From Halomicrobium katesii DSM 19301 (GTDB lineage: Archaea; Halobacteriota; Halobacteria; Halobacteriales; Haloarculaceae): a stretch of DNA of 64,000 bases. Position numbers and translations under genes: made by a program. Shown here in pieces: positions 17,701 to 26,206 of this stretch (its first letter is position 1; every line of letters starts with the position of its first letter). The notes under the pieces are model-generated. The model ran no database searches. It had not been told where the DNA came from and worked only from the letters and a program-made list of their open reading frames with translations. The stretch spans positions 915,864 to 979,863 of the forward strand of contig NZ_KB905378.1 of assembly GCF_000379085.1 (NCBI RefSeq), given 5' to 3'.

Positions 17701-18400
17701 AGGCCGGCTCGCCCCCGCGGGTGCCACCGACGACGACCGGCCGACGGCCGACGAACTCCGCGAACAGATGTCTGTCGAGGTGGAGTCGTCCATGACGCGC
17801 TACGGCGCCGACCCGGAACTCACCACCAGAGACGGCGAGACCTGGGTAGAAGGCGCGACGGTCCGGGCCGACCGGGCGACAGTGGAGCCCGGTACCGACG
17901 TGGACCCGGCGCCGGGGCCGGACGACGGCATCGACGTCGCGTCTGTCGATGTCAACGGGACGGTCGACGAGGAGTCCGTCACCGTCGTGAACCGAGGCGA
18001 CACCGCTCTCGGTCTCGGTGGGTGGACGCTGTCGAACGGTGACGGTGCGAGCTACACCGTTCCGGACGGAACCGAACTCGAGCCAGGCGAGACAGTGACT
18101 GTTCACTCGAGAGCGGGCGGGGACAGCGCTGGTAGACTGTTCTGGGGGGCCGAGGATCAAATCTGGAGCGAGGACGGCGGGCACGTCGACATCACGGACG
18201 CCGACGGCGACGAACGCCTCTCGGTCGCGTACGACGCCCGCGGTGTGCTCCACTACGCGGAACCCCGGAACGCGTTACGAGCCGACGGCTCGCTCTGGAG
18301 CGATATCGGCGAGGCGGCGCCGGTCGCCGCCGGAATCGGTACGGTCGGCCTGGGGGCGCTCTATCTCGCCTACCGATTGACTGTGGGTGACGACGACTGA
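14765..18400 (+). CDS. Large exported PQQ-propeller / metalloprotease-like / lamin-tail protein
   Basis: A 1211-residue surface protein. A Tat signal (MKRRDLLKTAAAAGTGLAG) leads into PQQ-like beta-propeller repeats (about 35-375, repeated ALDxETGExxWR motifs). An Ig-like region (about 395-510) follows. A protease-like domain contains HELAH at residues 670-674, in HDVWAHELAHGYGIRDFYD. A lamin-tail-like domain (about 1055-1160; VVNRGDTALGLGGWTLSN) comes next, then a C-terminal membrane helix (about 1178-1200). The HExxH motif indicates a zinc metallopeptidase of the gluzincin/metzincin type; the third ligand is unclear. I start at ATG 14765, where the twin arginines follow directly. I have not seen this exact combination described. 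Confidence 0.85.
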   Translation: MKRRDLLKTAAAAGTGLAGIRCVGSVAAAEGRTVAWRFETENRAAGSPTVVDGVAYVPDVKGRIYALDAKSGEERWRTRVAAGLCAALIVQDGRIYAYGGTDRDDNGVFALDAETGDVHWSRSDVGRSDPYGAATIDAHSVYVPHGIHDDSSRNALYALDRETGETRWEIENSGSPFSNVTPYRDTVYTGTLDRGLLALDRETGEMRWRAPEVKYSPASAPMVMDGAVYAGTRDGVYRFDRTSGEQQWHADDRGYLFLTGHDTTLYAGAGDGFAAIDAATGERQWHNSGGDAYANGPPTVGGGVVFYATGHWQNETSSVTAADAETGKTLWEDWSYAWGFYEPVVVDGLLYTSQVRPGGRTEASVYAFEAGTEDSSVDTKNVRAIGPHVSGSTGGSNGSCARIDPESVRIDPYPVEAGDRVDVSAVATDATEITVRATYVDSDGTERTVEREMQKIGPVDGESGDGWSTRDRLPPVETVGTWVDIEITAENDDGCGQTVRAVESEYRRERIDLGYYVFNELMDVAVAVGRFPDGDGPPADLDLAQWAHDRERDLNRHYGSGRVSMGAVGFDLSFAGADADGEPTVYELPEARSDYDGGVVRSDARWHFMQELDAAVDAALSGDDYDFWVGTHVGKPLNDEALGEYYPFPDGRAYCSHLGDPVIEHDVWAHELAHGYGIRDFYDIGIDWSGLCKMGNTDRAVDGVPEVPPFSTASRIAPALGLQTNALSDKSRELRDWLSTDVTPMQEVESFEPTVPSLQSLEYEQSLPVLRKHRTGRPNATYLVESRPYFDPDETPRWHRSHGAAVVYKRKQPVTDAGSLHVVGGLPGAALTAVGDQVMDKIGLLNPGEVTFELTAMANTDTARDEFTTTVAASRGSGEPDTETMAVVGRVEIPDGVDPRSGKASRITPPAVDLVAEDDAGNRVGVTEDGTYVNEIPGARASGKCVRDTEWISVPAGADVEFSVSSADVEQFVADLEAVGRLAPAGATDDDRPTADELREQMSVEVESSMTRYGADPELTTRDGETWVEGATVRADRATVEPGTDVDPAPGPDDGIDVASVDVNGTVDEESVTVVNRGDTALGLGGWTLSNGDGASYTVPDGTELEPGETVTVHSRAGGDSAGRLFWGAEDQIWSEDGGHVDITDADGDERLSVAYDARGVLHYAEPRNALRADGSLWSDIGEAAPVAAGIGTVGLGALYLAYRLTVGDDD

Positions 18401-18474
18401 GGGGGTTCGGGTGTCCGAGTGCTCGTCTGGTGGCCGTGCCAACGCCTCGTGCGACGACACCCTCCGGCCATCCC

Positions 18475-19293
18475 TCAGTTCAGGACGGTCTCGGAATCGT
18501 ACGAGCCCAGTCGCTTTACCCATCCCTTCTCGGCGATGGCTTCGATGTCTGCCAGTGCCTTCTGGGTCCGTTCCTCGTAGAGGCCGGCCTCCACGTCGAC
18601 GTGGAAGACGTAGTCGCCCAGCCGCTCGCCGCTGGGGCGAGACTCCACCCGAGTGAGATTGATGTTGCGGTCGGCGAACGGCTCCAGCATCTCCAGTAGC
18701 AGTCCGGGGTAGTCGACGTTGGGGTAGACGAGCAGCGAGGACTTCGAGCCCGCGTCGGACCGCTCGGCGAGCGGCGCGACGACCACGAAGCGCGTGGCGT
18801 TCGAGGACTGGTCCTGGATGTCTTCGGCCAGCACCTGCAGGTCGGTGCCCTCGCCGCCGTTGTCCGGGTGGCCGATGCCGGCGACCGACGGGTCGTCGCG
18901 GGCGCGCTCGACGCCGCGAGCGGTGGAGGCGACGGCCTCCAGCTCGGCGTCGGGGTAGTTGGCGTCGAGGTAGGACCGACACTGGGCCAGCGCCTGGGCG
19001 TGGCTGGCGACCAGTTCGAAGTCGCCGCGCTGGGCCAGCAGCGCGTGACGGATCGGCGTGATGATCTCCTTGACGACGGCGACCTCGTAGCCCGCGAAGG
19101 CGTCGAGGCTCTCCGTGACCGATCCCTCGATGCTGTTCTCGACGGCGACGACGCCGCGATCCGCCTCGCCGCCCGCGACCGCCTCGACGATGGCGGTCGG
19201 CGACTCTCGGAACTCGATCTCGTCGTCGTCGGCGACCGAGCGGGCTGCCCGGTGCGAGTAGGTTCCGGCCGGCCCCAGCGTGAGCATCTTCAT
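18475..19293 (-). CDS. pheA: Prephenate dehydratase with ACT domain
   Basis: Converts prephenate to phenylpyruvate in phenylalanine synthesis. A 272-residue monofunctional form: N-terminal TLGPAGTYSHRAA, VVAVENSIEGSV (catalytic Thr region upstream of ESL), then the NATRFVVV motif preceding the ACT domain. The ACT domain (about 190-265) contains GLLLEMLEPF and LTRVESRPSGERLGDYVF, the Phe-binding ESRP signature. This implies feedback inhibition by phenylalanine. Start is ATG 19293; an in-frame ATG two codons downstream is equally possible. Confidence 0.95.
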   Translation of the reverse strand: MKMLTLGPAGTYSHRAARSVADDDEIEFRESPTAIVEAVAGGEADRGVVAVENSIEGSVTESLDAFAGYEVAVVKEIITPIRHALLAQRGDFELVASHAQALAQCRSYLDANYPDAELEAVASTARGVERARDDPSVAGIGHPDNGGEGTDLQVLAEDIQDQSSNATRFVVVAPLAERSDAGSKSSLLVYPNVDYPGLLLEMLEPFADRNINLTRVESRPSGERLGDYVFHVDVEAGLYEERTQKALADIEAIAEKGWVKRLGSYDSETVLN

Positions 19294-19339
19294 ACCAGCC
19301 GGTACAGCGCTCGACGTGAAAAGAATCGTGGTCGCGCGG

Positions 19340-19954
19340 CTACAGTCGCCGGAAGCGACGGTCGACGTACCAGTGTGCCACGAGGACGACGGCGCTGGCA
19401 GACAGCGCCCCGATGCCGACGGAGCCAAGCGACAGCCCGTACACCGAGCCAGCGAGGGGATTCTGTCCCATGGTCGCCACGTAGGACCCGACGGCGTCGC
19501 CGCCGAACAGCCCCATGGCGATCGAGCCGGTCGTGATCGCGATCGCGAACCCGCCCATCGCGAGGCTGACGCCACCGGCGAAGTCCTCGACGGTGAGGAC
19601 CTGGTAGGCCTGTTGTTCGGTCAGGGGCGCGTGCTCGACGCGGTACAGCGCCGCCCCGACGAGCAAGGCGGCCGAAAAAAGCACCATCGTCCCGCCGAAC
19701 GCGCCAAGCAGCGCGACTCTCGGCGTCGCGGTCATCGGGTCGGTCGTCGTCAGATAGCCGGCGACGCTGTCGGGATAGAGCCAGTAGAGCGGCACGGTCG
19801 CGGCAAGCACCGCGAGCAAGAGTCCCTGGACGCGCAGCTTCCGGGGGATCGGCTGTGTGAAAAGCGAGTCCCGCAGAACGCGCACCCGCTCGTAGGCCGA
19901 ATCCGAGAGGACGGCGTCGGTGATTCCGTCGCTGCGCTGTTGTTCGGGTGACAT
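19340..19954 (-). CDS. Conserved haloarchaeal membrane protein
   Basis: A 204-residue protein with a charged cytoplasmic N-terminus (about 1-40). Four predicted transmembrane helices follow, at about 42-62, 80-105, 120-148 and 165-192, the third and fourth Gly/Ala-rich. The end is basic (HWYVDRRFRRL). It lies 46 bp upstream of pheA on the same strand. The family is familiar as a haloarchaeal hypothetical, but no function is known to me. Confidence 0.75.
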   Translation of the reverse strand: MSPEQQRSDGITDAVLSDSAYERVRVLRDSLFTQPIPRKLRVQGLLLAVLAATVPLYWLYPDSVAGYLTTTDPMTATPRVALLGAFGGTMVLFSAALLVGAALYRVEHAPLTEQQAYQVLTVEDFAGGVSLAMGGFAIAITTGSIAMGLFGGDAVGSYVATMGQNPLAGSVYGLSLGSVGIGALSASAVVLVAHWYVDRRFRRL

Positions 19955-20065
19955 CTGTCGTCTCGTTAGGCATGCCTTTCTTAATCTCAGACTTAACGCT
20001 TTCCCTTCAATATTCGCCGGTTGTTGCCGAAAGAATACGGGTACAGGCCAGTTGCCGTGGGTTCG

Positions 20066-21484
20066 TTACCGCGTGTGGATCGCTGCACCCTGTGCGTCCA
20101 GCGCGGCCTCGTGGACGGCCTCGGAAAGCGTCGGGTGGGTGTGGATCGTGCCGGCGATGTCTTCGAGCGTCGCGCCCATCTCGATCGCCAGGCCGACCTC
20201 GGCGATGGACTCGGAGGCCTCCGGGCCGACGATCTGTGCGCCCAGGACGAAGCCGGTCTCGTCGTCGGCGACGATCCGGACGAACCCCGCTTTCTCGTCG
20301 ACCGTCAGCGCGCGGCCGTTGGCCCGCATCGGCATCTGGCCGACGACGGGGTCGAACCCGGCGTCGGCGGCTTCCGCTTCGGTCATGCCGACGGTCCCGA
20401 TCTCCGGTTCGGTAAAGACCGCGGCCGGAATCGCCTGGTGGTCCAGTGCGGCCGGCTCGCCCGCGACGACCTCGGCGGCGACCTCGCCCTCGGCCATCGC
20501 CTTGTGGGCCAGCATCGGCTCGCCGGCCACGTCGCCGACGGCGAAGACGTGCTCGGCGTCGGTCCGGGCCTGCTCGTCCGTCGCCAGGAACCCGTCCTCG
20601 TCGGGTTCGATGCCAAGTTCGTCCAGTCCCAGCCCGTCCGTGACCGCCTGGCGACCGACCGCGACGAGTGCCTTCTCGGCGTCGAACCGCGTCAGGTCGC
20701 CGTCTTCGTCCTCCGTGTGGACGACGATCTCCTCGCCCGCCTGCTCCCAGCTGTCGGCGGCCTCGCCGAAGTAGAAGTCGACACCGATCTCCTCGGCCCG
20801 TTCCCGGACCAGCGTGGCGATATCGTCCTCGAAGCCCGGCAGCGCCTCGTCCAGCATCTCGACGACGGTCACCTCGCTGCCGAGCTTCTGGAACACCGTC
20901 GACAGCTCCATGCCGATGTAGCCCGCGCCGACGACCAGGAGCCGCTCGGGCAGCGACTCCAGTGCGAGTGCCTCCTTCGAGGAGAAGATCGGCTCGGCGT
21001 CGAACTCGAAGCCGGGGACCTGGATCGGGCGGCTCCCCGTGGCGACGATCGCGTGCTCGAACTCGACGGACTCCGAGCCCTGTCCGTCGCCGCCGTGGGC
21101 GATCCGGGCGGTGTGCTCGCCGGTAAACGTCGCCTCGCCCTCGATCAGTTCCACGCCGGCCGACTTCGCCAGCGACTCGACGCCCCGCGTCAGCCGGGTG
21201 ACGACGCCGTCTTTCCACTCGACCATCCCGGACAGGTCGACCGCCGGGTCGGCGTAGACGCCCATCTCCTCGGCCTGGCCGGCCCGGTGGGCCACGTCTG
21301 CCCCCGAGATCAGCGCCTTCGAGGGGATACAGCCGTGGTTGAGGCAGGTCCCTCCGTAGGCGTCTCGCTCGACGAGTGTGGTGTCGACGCCGAGCTGAGC
21401 GGCCCGGATGGCGGCCACGTATCCGCCCGGTCCGCCGCCGACGACCAGCAGTTCCGTTCCTGTCGTTACGTCTCCGACGACCAT
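20066..21484 (-). CDS. lpdA: Dihydrolipoyl dehydrogenase (E3)
   Basis: FAD flavoprotein of 472 residues that reoxidises dihydrolipoamide with NAD+ in 2-oxoacid dehydrogenase or glycine-cleavage complexes. The FAD site VVGGGPGGYVAAIRAAQ is near residue 15. The redox disulphide is in GGTCLNHGCIPSK, the NAD site in VVGAGYIGMELSTVF (about 185), and the second FAD motif in AVGDVAGEPMLAHKA. The C-terminal interface has the catalytic His in HTHPTLSE. Start is ATG 21484 (MVVGDVTTGTELLVVGG). The other complex subunits are not in the window. Confidence 0.95.
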   Translation of the reverse strand: MVVGDVTTGTELLVVGGGPGGYVAAIRAAQLGVDTTLVERDAYGGTCLNHGCIPSKALISGADVAHRAGQAEEMGVYADPAVDLSGMVEWKDGVVTRLTRGVESLAKSAGVELIEGEATFTGEHTARIAHGGDGQGSESVEFEHAIVATGSRPIQVPGFEFDAEPIFSSKEALALESLPERLLVVGAGYIGMELSTVFQKLGSEVTVVEMLDEALPGFEDDIATLVRERAEEIGVDFYFGEAADSWEQAGEEIVVHTEDEDGDLTRFDAEKALVAVGRQAVTDGLGLDELGIEPDEDGFLATDEQARTDAEHVFAVGDVAGEPMLAHKAMAEGEVAAEVVAGEPAALDHQAIPAAVFTEPEIGTVGMTEAEAADAGFDPVVGQMPMRANGRALTVDEKAGFVRIVADDETGFVLGAQIVGPEASESIAEVGLAIEMGATLEDIAGTIHTHPTLSEAVHEAALDAQGAAIHTR

Positions 21485-21615
21485 ACCGACGCCTCGCACG
21501 GCCGCCTGAAAAAGACGACTGTCCCCGGCCGGCCGTCGGCCGCCTCGCTGGCGTCGACGGCCGTCGCTGTCAGCAGTCCGAAGCCTCATGTCTCTCAGTC
21601 CCCGACTCCGAGGCG

Positions 21616-22455
21616 ATGAACGAGTCGATCGAGCCGAACGCCACGACGCTGTCGGTCGACGGCGACGACGTCACCGTCCGATATCTCACTGCCGGTGACG
21701 GACCGCCACTGCTCTTCTTGCACGGGATCGGCCTCGACGCGGCGGCGGTGTCCGGCCGGTACGCGCTGCCCGCACTGGCCGAGGAGTACACCGTCTACGC
21801 GCTCGACTTCCCGGGCCACGGCGAGAGCGAGAAGCCCCGCCGAACGTATACGACGGACTACTACGTAGACACACTGTCGGCGTTCGTCGACGAACTCGGT
21901 CTCGCCGGCGCGAGCGTCGTCGGCGTGTCGATGGGCGGTGCGGTCGCGCTCGGCCACGCGCTCGACGGCGGTCGCCCCGAGCGGCTGGTGCTCGTCGACA
22001 GCTACGGCCTCGGTGCCGACGCGTACTGGCGGACCGGTGCCAGTCTCGCCCTCCGGGTCCCGTTCGCGGACAGCCTGCTGTGGGGGAGCATGGCAACGCG
22101 GGCGGCGGTCCGGACCAGCCTCCGGACGATGTCCGGGGCGACTCTGCCGGACGAACTGGTCGACGACGTGTACGAGACGATCTCACCGGCGACCATGCGG
22201 ACGCTCCGGAGCTGGCAGCGCCACGAGTTCCAGGCCGACGGTCTCCGGACCGACTACACGGAACGGCTCTCGGAGCTCGACGTTCCGACGCTGCTCGTCC
22301 ACGGCTCGGCGGACCCGCTGCTCCCGGTGTCGTGGTCGCAACGAGCGAGTGAGCTACTGCCGGACGGGCAGTTCCTGGCGGCCGAGGGCTGTGGGCACTG
22401 GCCACACAGGGAACGACCCGAGCGGTTCAATCGGGCGGTAACGGCGTTTCTCTAG
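21616..22455 (+). CDS. Alpha/beta hydrolase
   Basis: A 279-residue hydrolase of the alpha/beta fold: oxyanion segment LLFLHGIGLDA, nucleophile elbow GVSMGGAVAL (Ser near residue 103), acid in LVHGSADPLLPV and catalytic His in GCGHWPHRERPE. The substrate is not predictable. It converges with the MaoC gene, the two TAG stops sharing the tetranucleotide CTAG at 22452-22455. It adjoins the PHA cluster, but nothing ties it to PHA depolymerisation specifically. Confidence 0.88.
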   Translation: MNESIEPNATTLSVDGDDVTVRYLTAGDGPPLLFLHGIGLDAAAVSGRYALPALAEEYTVYALDFPGHGESEKPRRTYTTDYYVDTLSAFVDELGLAGASVVGVSMGGAVALGHALDGGRPERLVLVDSYGLGADAYWRTGASLALRVPFADSLLWGSMATRAAVRTSLRTMSGATLPDELVDDVYETISPATMRTLRSWQRHEFQADGLRTDYTERLSELDVPTLLVHGSADPLLPVSWSQRASELLPDGQFLAAEGCGHWPHRERPERFNRAVTAFL

Positions 22456-23069
22456 CTCTCGTCGGGCATCTCGTCGATGAGGACGACGGCCTCGCCGTCG
22501 ATGACCACGTCGCCGTCGTCGACGACGCGGGTCGTCAGGCGGTACTGGTCGTCGCCCAGGTCCTCGACGATCTCGATTTCGGCCGTCAGGCGGTCGTCGA
22601 TGCGGACCGGATTGTGAAACTCCAGATCCTGCGAGAGATAGATCGTCAGCCCCGGCAGCCGCGCGAGGGCGGCGCTGATGAGTCCGCCGACGAGCGTGCC
22701 GTGGGCGATCCGGCCGCGGAATCGGGTCTGCTCGGCGAAGTCGTCGTCGAGGTGGAGGGGGTTCGTGTCGCCGCTGGCGGCCGCGAACTGCTTGACGTCG
22801 TTGTCGGAGATCCGCTTCGTGAACTCGACGCGATCACCGACCCCGAGCCGGTCGGGGTTGTCGGCGCTCAGTTCGACGTGCCACTCGGGGAGGTCCTCGT
22901 CGGCCTCGATGCGTTCTGCCGGGAGCGGCTTGCTGTCCCCGTCGTCGTCCGGTCGGACGCCGAACGCCGCGAACGCTGCCCGATTGGCCGCCACCACGCT
23001 GTTGAACATGTGTGAGGACGTTTCTGTCCACGTGTCCAACAGCGGGTTGTCGTGAGATTCAGAACTCAT
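22452..23069 (-). CDS. phaJ: MaoC-type (R)-specific enoyl-CoA hydratase
   Basis: A 205-residue hot-dog-fold hydratase. The MaoC signature is SGDTNPLHLDDDFAEQTRFRGRIAHG (catalytic Asp and His) followed by GTLVGGLISAALARLPG. An N-terminal phasin-like stretch (residues 15-45) precedes it. It probably feeds (R)-3-hydroxyacyl-CoA into PHA synthesis, as haloarchaeal maoC genes next to phaRPEC do. It is divergent from phaR with a 211-bp shared upstream region. Start MSSESHDNP (ATG 23069) is chosen over the longer frame because the AT-rich promoter (aatattaaagg) lies directly upstream. Confidence 0.88.
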   Translation of the reverse strand: MSSESHDNPLLDTWTETSSHMFNSVVAANRAAFAAFGVRPDDDGDSKPLPAERIEADEDLPEWHVELSADNPDRLGVGDRVEFTKRISDNDVKQFAAASGDTNPLHLDDDFAEQTRFRGRIAHGTLVGGLISAALARLPGLTIYLSQDLEFHNPVRIDDRLTAEIEIVEDLGDDQYRLTTRVVDDGDVVIDGEAVVLIDEMPDES

Positions 23070-23280
23070 TGCTGGGAGAGCATTAGTTCCTCCGATATTA
23101 AAGGGTGATGGTAGTCGCTGTTCGTCGCTCAGACGCCTCCTACCGCTCGACAACGGCGCATTTCCGCCTGCGAACCTCCGTCTCGTTGCCAGATCGATTG
23201 CCAGCTGATGACATCTGATGGTATTCAGTGGTGATAGACGGAAGCTTTATGTCGTTGAAAGGAATAGAGTGTAGTACCCG

Positions 23281-23583
23281 ATGACCGACGAGAACGATGT
23301 CACGATGTGGCCCCCGATGTTCAAGGGGATGCAGGAAGCGAGCGAGCAGGCGATCGAATCCCAGCAAGAGATGCTCCAGCAGATGATGTCTGCCGGCAGC
23401 AGCATGCCCGGCTTCGACATGAACCAGCTCGGTGCGATGAGCCAGATGGCGACGTTCAAGACCCGCGTCCAGAGCGGCGGACGCATCTCCATTCCCGACG
23501 CCGAGCGAGAGGCCCTCGACATCGAGGAAGGCGACATCGTCCAGACAGTCGTTCTCCCGGTCAAGCGGAACCGCACGGAGTAA
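23281..23583 (+). CDS. phaR: PhaR, AbrB-domain regulator of PHA granule genes
   Basis: A 100-residue protein: a Met/Gln-rich N-terminal half likely binding the granule or phasin, and a C-terminal SpoVT/AbrB swapped-hairpin DNA-binding domain (RVQSGGRISIPDAEREALDIEEGD). In haloarchaea PhaR represses the phaRP promoter and granule association relieves it; that role is taken from known homologues. First gene of phaR-phaP-phaE-phaC, 3 bp before phaP. A TATA-like ctttatg lies about 28 nt upstream of the ATG. Confidence 0.9.
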   Translation: MTDENDVTMWPPMFKGMQEASEQAIESQQEMLQQMMSAGSSMPGFDMNQLGAMSQMATFKTRVQSGGRISIPDAEREALDIEEGDIVQTVVLPVKRNRTE

Positions 23584-23586
23584 CCT

Positions 23587-24138
23587 ATGAGCCAGTACAC
23601 AACCCCAGTCACCACGGCGTTCGAGATGCAGCGCGCGACGATCGAGCAGAGCCAGAAGGCGCTCAAACAGAGCATCGAGTTCCAGAAGAACATGAACGAG
23701 GCCATGCTCGGCAGCCTCGACAGCCAGGAGTCGGCACAGCGACGCGGCGTCGAACTCGCACAGACGGCCGTCCACAACTACCTCGACACCGTCGAGTCGA
23801 CAGTTCCCGGCGTCGCCCCCACCGTCGAGGAGATCCGAAAGACCGTCGACGAGCAGTACGAGTTCCTGCTGGAGAACCACGCCGAGGTCTTCGAGAACGT
23901 CGAAGCGGAGTTCCACGAGAGCGCGGAGACCTACGACGAGATGACCGGCGACGTCGTCGCGGCGCTCGACGAGCAGATCGACCTGCTCGTCGAGGCCCAC
24001 GAGGACCTCGAAGACCAGTCCGTCGAGGCTGTCGAGCAGTGGGGCGACCAGCTCGAAGACCTCCAGGACCAGGTCGAAGAGGTCCAAGAGCAGGTCCGCG
24101 AAGTCCAGGAACAGGCCGCCGACGCCGTCGAGGCCTAA
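23587..24138 (+). CDS. phaP: PhaP, haloarchaeal phasin
   Basis: A 183-residue acidic, almost entirely helical protein with a long C-terminal coiled coil (about 120-180, heptads such as QLEDLQDQVEEVQEQV). Position in the phaRPEC operon and this composition identify the granule-coating phasin. It covers the surface of polyhydroxyalkanoate inclusions and controls their size and number. It starts three bases after the phaR stop and is followed by phaE after 39 bp. Confidence 0.88.
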   Translation: MSQYTTPVTTAFEMQRATIEQSQKALKQSIEFQKNMNEAMLGSLDSQESAQRRGVELAQTAVHNYLDTVESTVPGVAPTVEEIRKTVDEQYEFLLENHAEVFENVEAEFHESAETYDEMTGDVVAALDEQIDLLVEAHEDLEDQSVEAVEQWGDQLEDLQDQVEEVQEQVREVQEQAADAVEA

Positions 24139-24177
24139 ACCGTCGCACCCTTTTGTTCTGCACATTAACAACTTACT

Positions 24178-24723
24178 ATGAGTGATACGAACCAGATGCA
24201 AGACGAGTGGACGGAGATGGTCGAACAGATGAACGAGGCCGTCTCCGAGTCGGTCGAACAGAACATGAAGGCACAGGCCGCCTTCGTCGAGTCGTGGGCC
24301 GACGCGGTCGAGGACTCGATCCCCGAGGAGGAAAACGTCACAGAGGGCATCCAGGGGTACAACCAGGCCTACGAGGAGTGGATGAACGCCGCCGAGAAGA
24401 TGCTCGAACGCACCGGCGACGCCGCCCAGGGCGAGGACGTGGACCCGACGGAGTTCCGCGACATCTGGCTCTCGTCGGCCAACGACGCGTTCAAACACGT
24501 GATGGGCACGTCCGCGTTCGCCGCCGCGAACGGCCAGCTCGTCGAGACCATGATGGAGATGCGCCAGCAGGCCGACGACGTGGCTCAGGACTCGATCGCC
24601 CAGATGGGCTTCTCGACGCGTGAGGACGTCGAAGAAGTCGGCGAACGGCTCGTCGAGCTGGAGCGTCGCCAGCACGAGGTCGAACAGAAACTCGACCGCA
24701 TCCTCGACCACCTCGAGGAGTAA
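24178..24723 (+). CDS. phaE: PhaE subunit of class III PHA synthase
   Basis: A 181-residue helical protein with N-terminal acidic helices, the central segment EEWMNAAEKMLERTGDA and a C-terminal coiled coil (LVELERRQHEVEQKLDRILDHLE). It is the non-catalytic partner of PhaC, forming the PhaEC complex at the granule. The PhaE-type C-terminus and the 3-bp spacing to phaC support this. An AT-rich stretch before its ATG (ttaacaacttact) may give it its own promoter. Confidence 0.9.
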   Translation: MSDTNQMQDEWTEMVEQMNEAVSESVEQNMKAQAAFVESWADAVEDSIPEEENVTEGIQGYNQAYEEWMNAAEKMLERTGDAAQGEDVDPTEFRDIWLSSANDAFKHVMGTSAFAAANGQLVETMMEMRQQADDVAQDSIAQMGFSTREDVEEVGERLVELERRQHEVEQKLDRILDHLEE

Positions 24724-24726
24724 CAC

Positions 24727-26121
24727 ATGACGCCCGCAAATCCCTTCACGGCAGCACTCGACTGGCAGCGCCAGTCCCTGGAGGCGATGACGGAGGCCAC
24801 CGACCAGGCCAGCGTCGCGCCCGAACGCATCGAGACGATGCAGTCCGTCGAGGTCGGCGAGACACCCAGCGACGTGGTGTACGAGGAGAACAAGCTCCAA
24901 CTGCTACACTACGACGCCGAGGCCGCCGGGATCGATGTCCCCGAGGAGGACAGAGAGGCGGTCCCGATCCTCATCATCTACGCGCTGATCAACCGCCCGT
25001 ACATCCTCGATCTGCAAGAAGAGCGCTCGGTCGTGCGCCGCTTGCTGGAGGCGGGCCACGACGTGTATCTCATCGACTGGAACGAGCCCTCTCGGCTCGA
25101 CCAACATCTGACGCTCGACGACTACGTCAACCGCTACATCGAGAACTGCGTCGACGAGGTCTGTGAGCGCTCGGGCCAGGACGCGATCAACGTCCTGGGC
25201 TACTGTATGGGCGGAACGATGTCGGCCATCTACACGGCGCTGAACCCCGAGAAGGTCAACGCGCTGGGACTGATGGCCGCGGGACTCTGTTTCGATCACA
25301 CCGGCGGCGTCCTCGAAGAGTGGGGCTCCGACGAGTACTACGATCCCGAGGACGTGACCGAGACGTTCGGCAACGTCCCCTCGGAGATGCTCGACGTGGG
25401 CTTTGCCCTGATGGACCCCGTCGACAACTACGTCTCGAAGTACATCCGCCTGGCCGAGAACATCGAGAACGAGGGGTTCGTCCGGAACTTCGGCCGGATG
25501 GAGCAGTGGCTCTCCGACGGCGTCGACGTGGCCGGCGAGGCCTACGTCGAGTTCCTGGAGAAGATCTACCAGAACAACGAGCTGTACAACAACGAGCTGG
25601 AGATCGGCGGCGAACACGTCGACCTCGACGCGATCGACATGCCGATGCTCCAGTTGATGGGCGAGTACGACCACCTCATCCCGCCGGAGGCCTCCAAGCC
25701 GTTCAACGAGGTCGTCGGCTCCGAGGACGTGACCACGATGGAGTTCTCGACGGGCCACATCGGCCTCTCGGTCTCGTCGAGCACCCACGAGAACCTCTGG
25801 CCCGACGTGTGTGACTGGTACAAGGAACGCAACCGACAGGCCGAAGCGTCGGACGACGACAGCGACGAGGCCGTCCCGATCGACGTGGAGTCGCCGGCAG
25901 ACGACGCCGCCGAGAGCGACGACGGGGAAGCGGCCCACGAGAGTGCCGCGGACGCTCCCGATGTGGCGTCTGTCGACGGGATCGGTCCGACCTACGCAGA
26001 CCGCCTGCGCGAGGCCGGCATCGAGACCGTCGACGACCTCGCAGCGCACGACGCGGCCGAACTGGCCGAGATCGCCGAAACGACCGAGTCTCGGGTCCGA
26101 GACTGGCTCGACCAGCTGTAG
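24727..26121 (+). CDS. phaC: PhaC, class III PHA synthase with C-terminal helix-hairpin-helix
   Basis: Polymerises (R)-3-hydroxyacyl-CoA into PHA. In this 464-residue protein the alpha/beta hydrolase core carries the lipase-like box GYCMGG (catalytic Cys near 160), Asp in [10 protein letters not shown] (about 315) and His in STGHIGLSV (about 345). After an acidic linker (about 375-410) a C-terminal domain (411-464) begins [19 protein letters not shown]. This is a helix-hairpin-helix-like module, as in many haloarchaeal proteins. Haloarchaeal PhaC is known to need a long C-terminal extension; the HhH character is seen here directly. Last gene of phaRPEC. Confidence 0.94.
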   Translation: MTPANPFTAALDWQRQSLEAMTEATDQASVAPERIETMQSVEVGETPSDVVYEENKLQLLHYDAEAAGIDVPEEDREAVPILIIYALINRPYILDLQEERSVVRRLLEAGHDVYLIDWNEPSRLDQHLTLDDYVNRYIENCVDEVCERSGQDAINVLGYCMGGTMSAIYTALNPEKVNALGLMAAGLCFDHTGGVLEEWGSDEYYDPEDVTETFGNVPSEMLDVGFALMDPVDNYVSKYIRLAENIENEGFVRNFGRMEQWLSDGVDVAGEAYVEFLEKIYQNNELYNNELEIGGEHVDLDAIDMPMLQLMGEYDHLIPPEASKPFNEVVGSEDVTTMEFSTGHIGLSVSSSTHENLWPDVCDWYKERNRQAEASDDDSDEAVPIDVESPADDAAESDDGEAAHESAADAPDVASVDGIGPTYADRLREAGIETVDDLAAHDAAELAEIAETTESRVRDWLDQL

Positions 26122-26206
26122 CCGGACGCCTCGACCGGAGCATCACTTTCCTTCGTAGGTATCATCTGGCAGACCGCTTTTCACGGCTGAGTGTGAACTG
26201 GATGAT

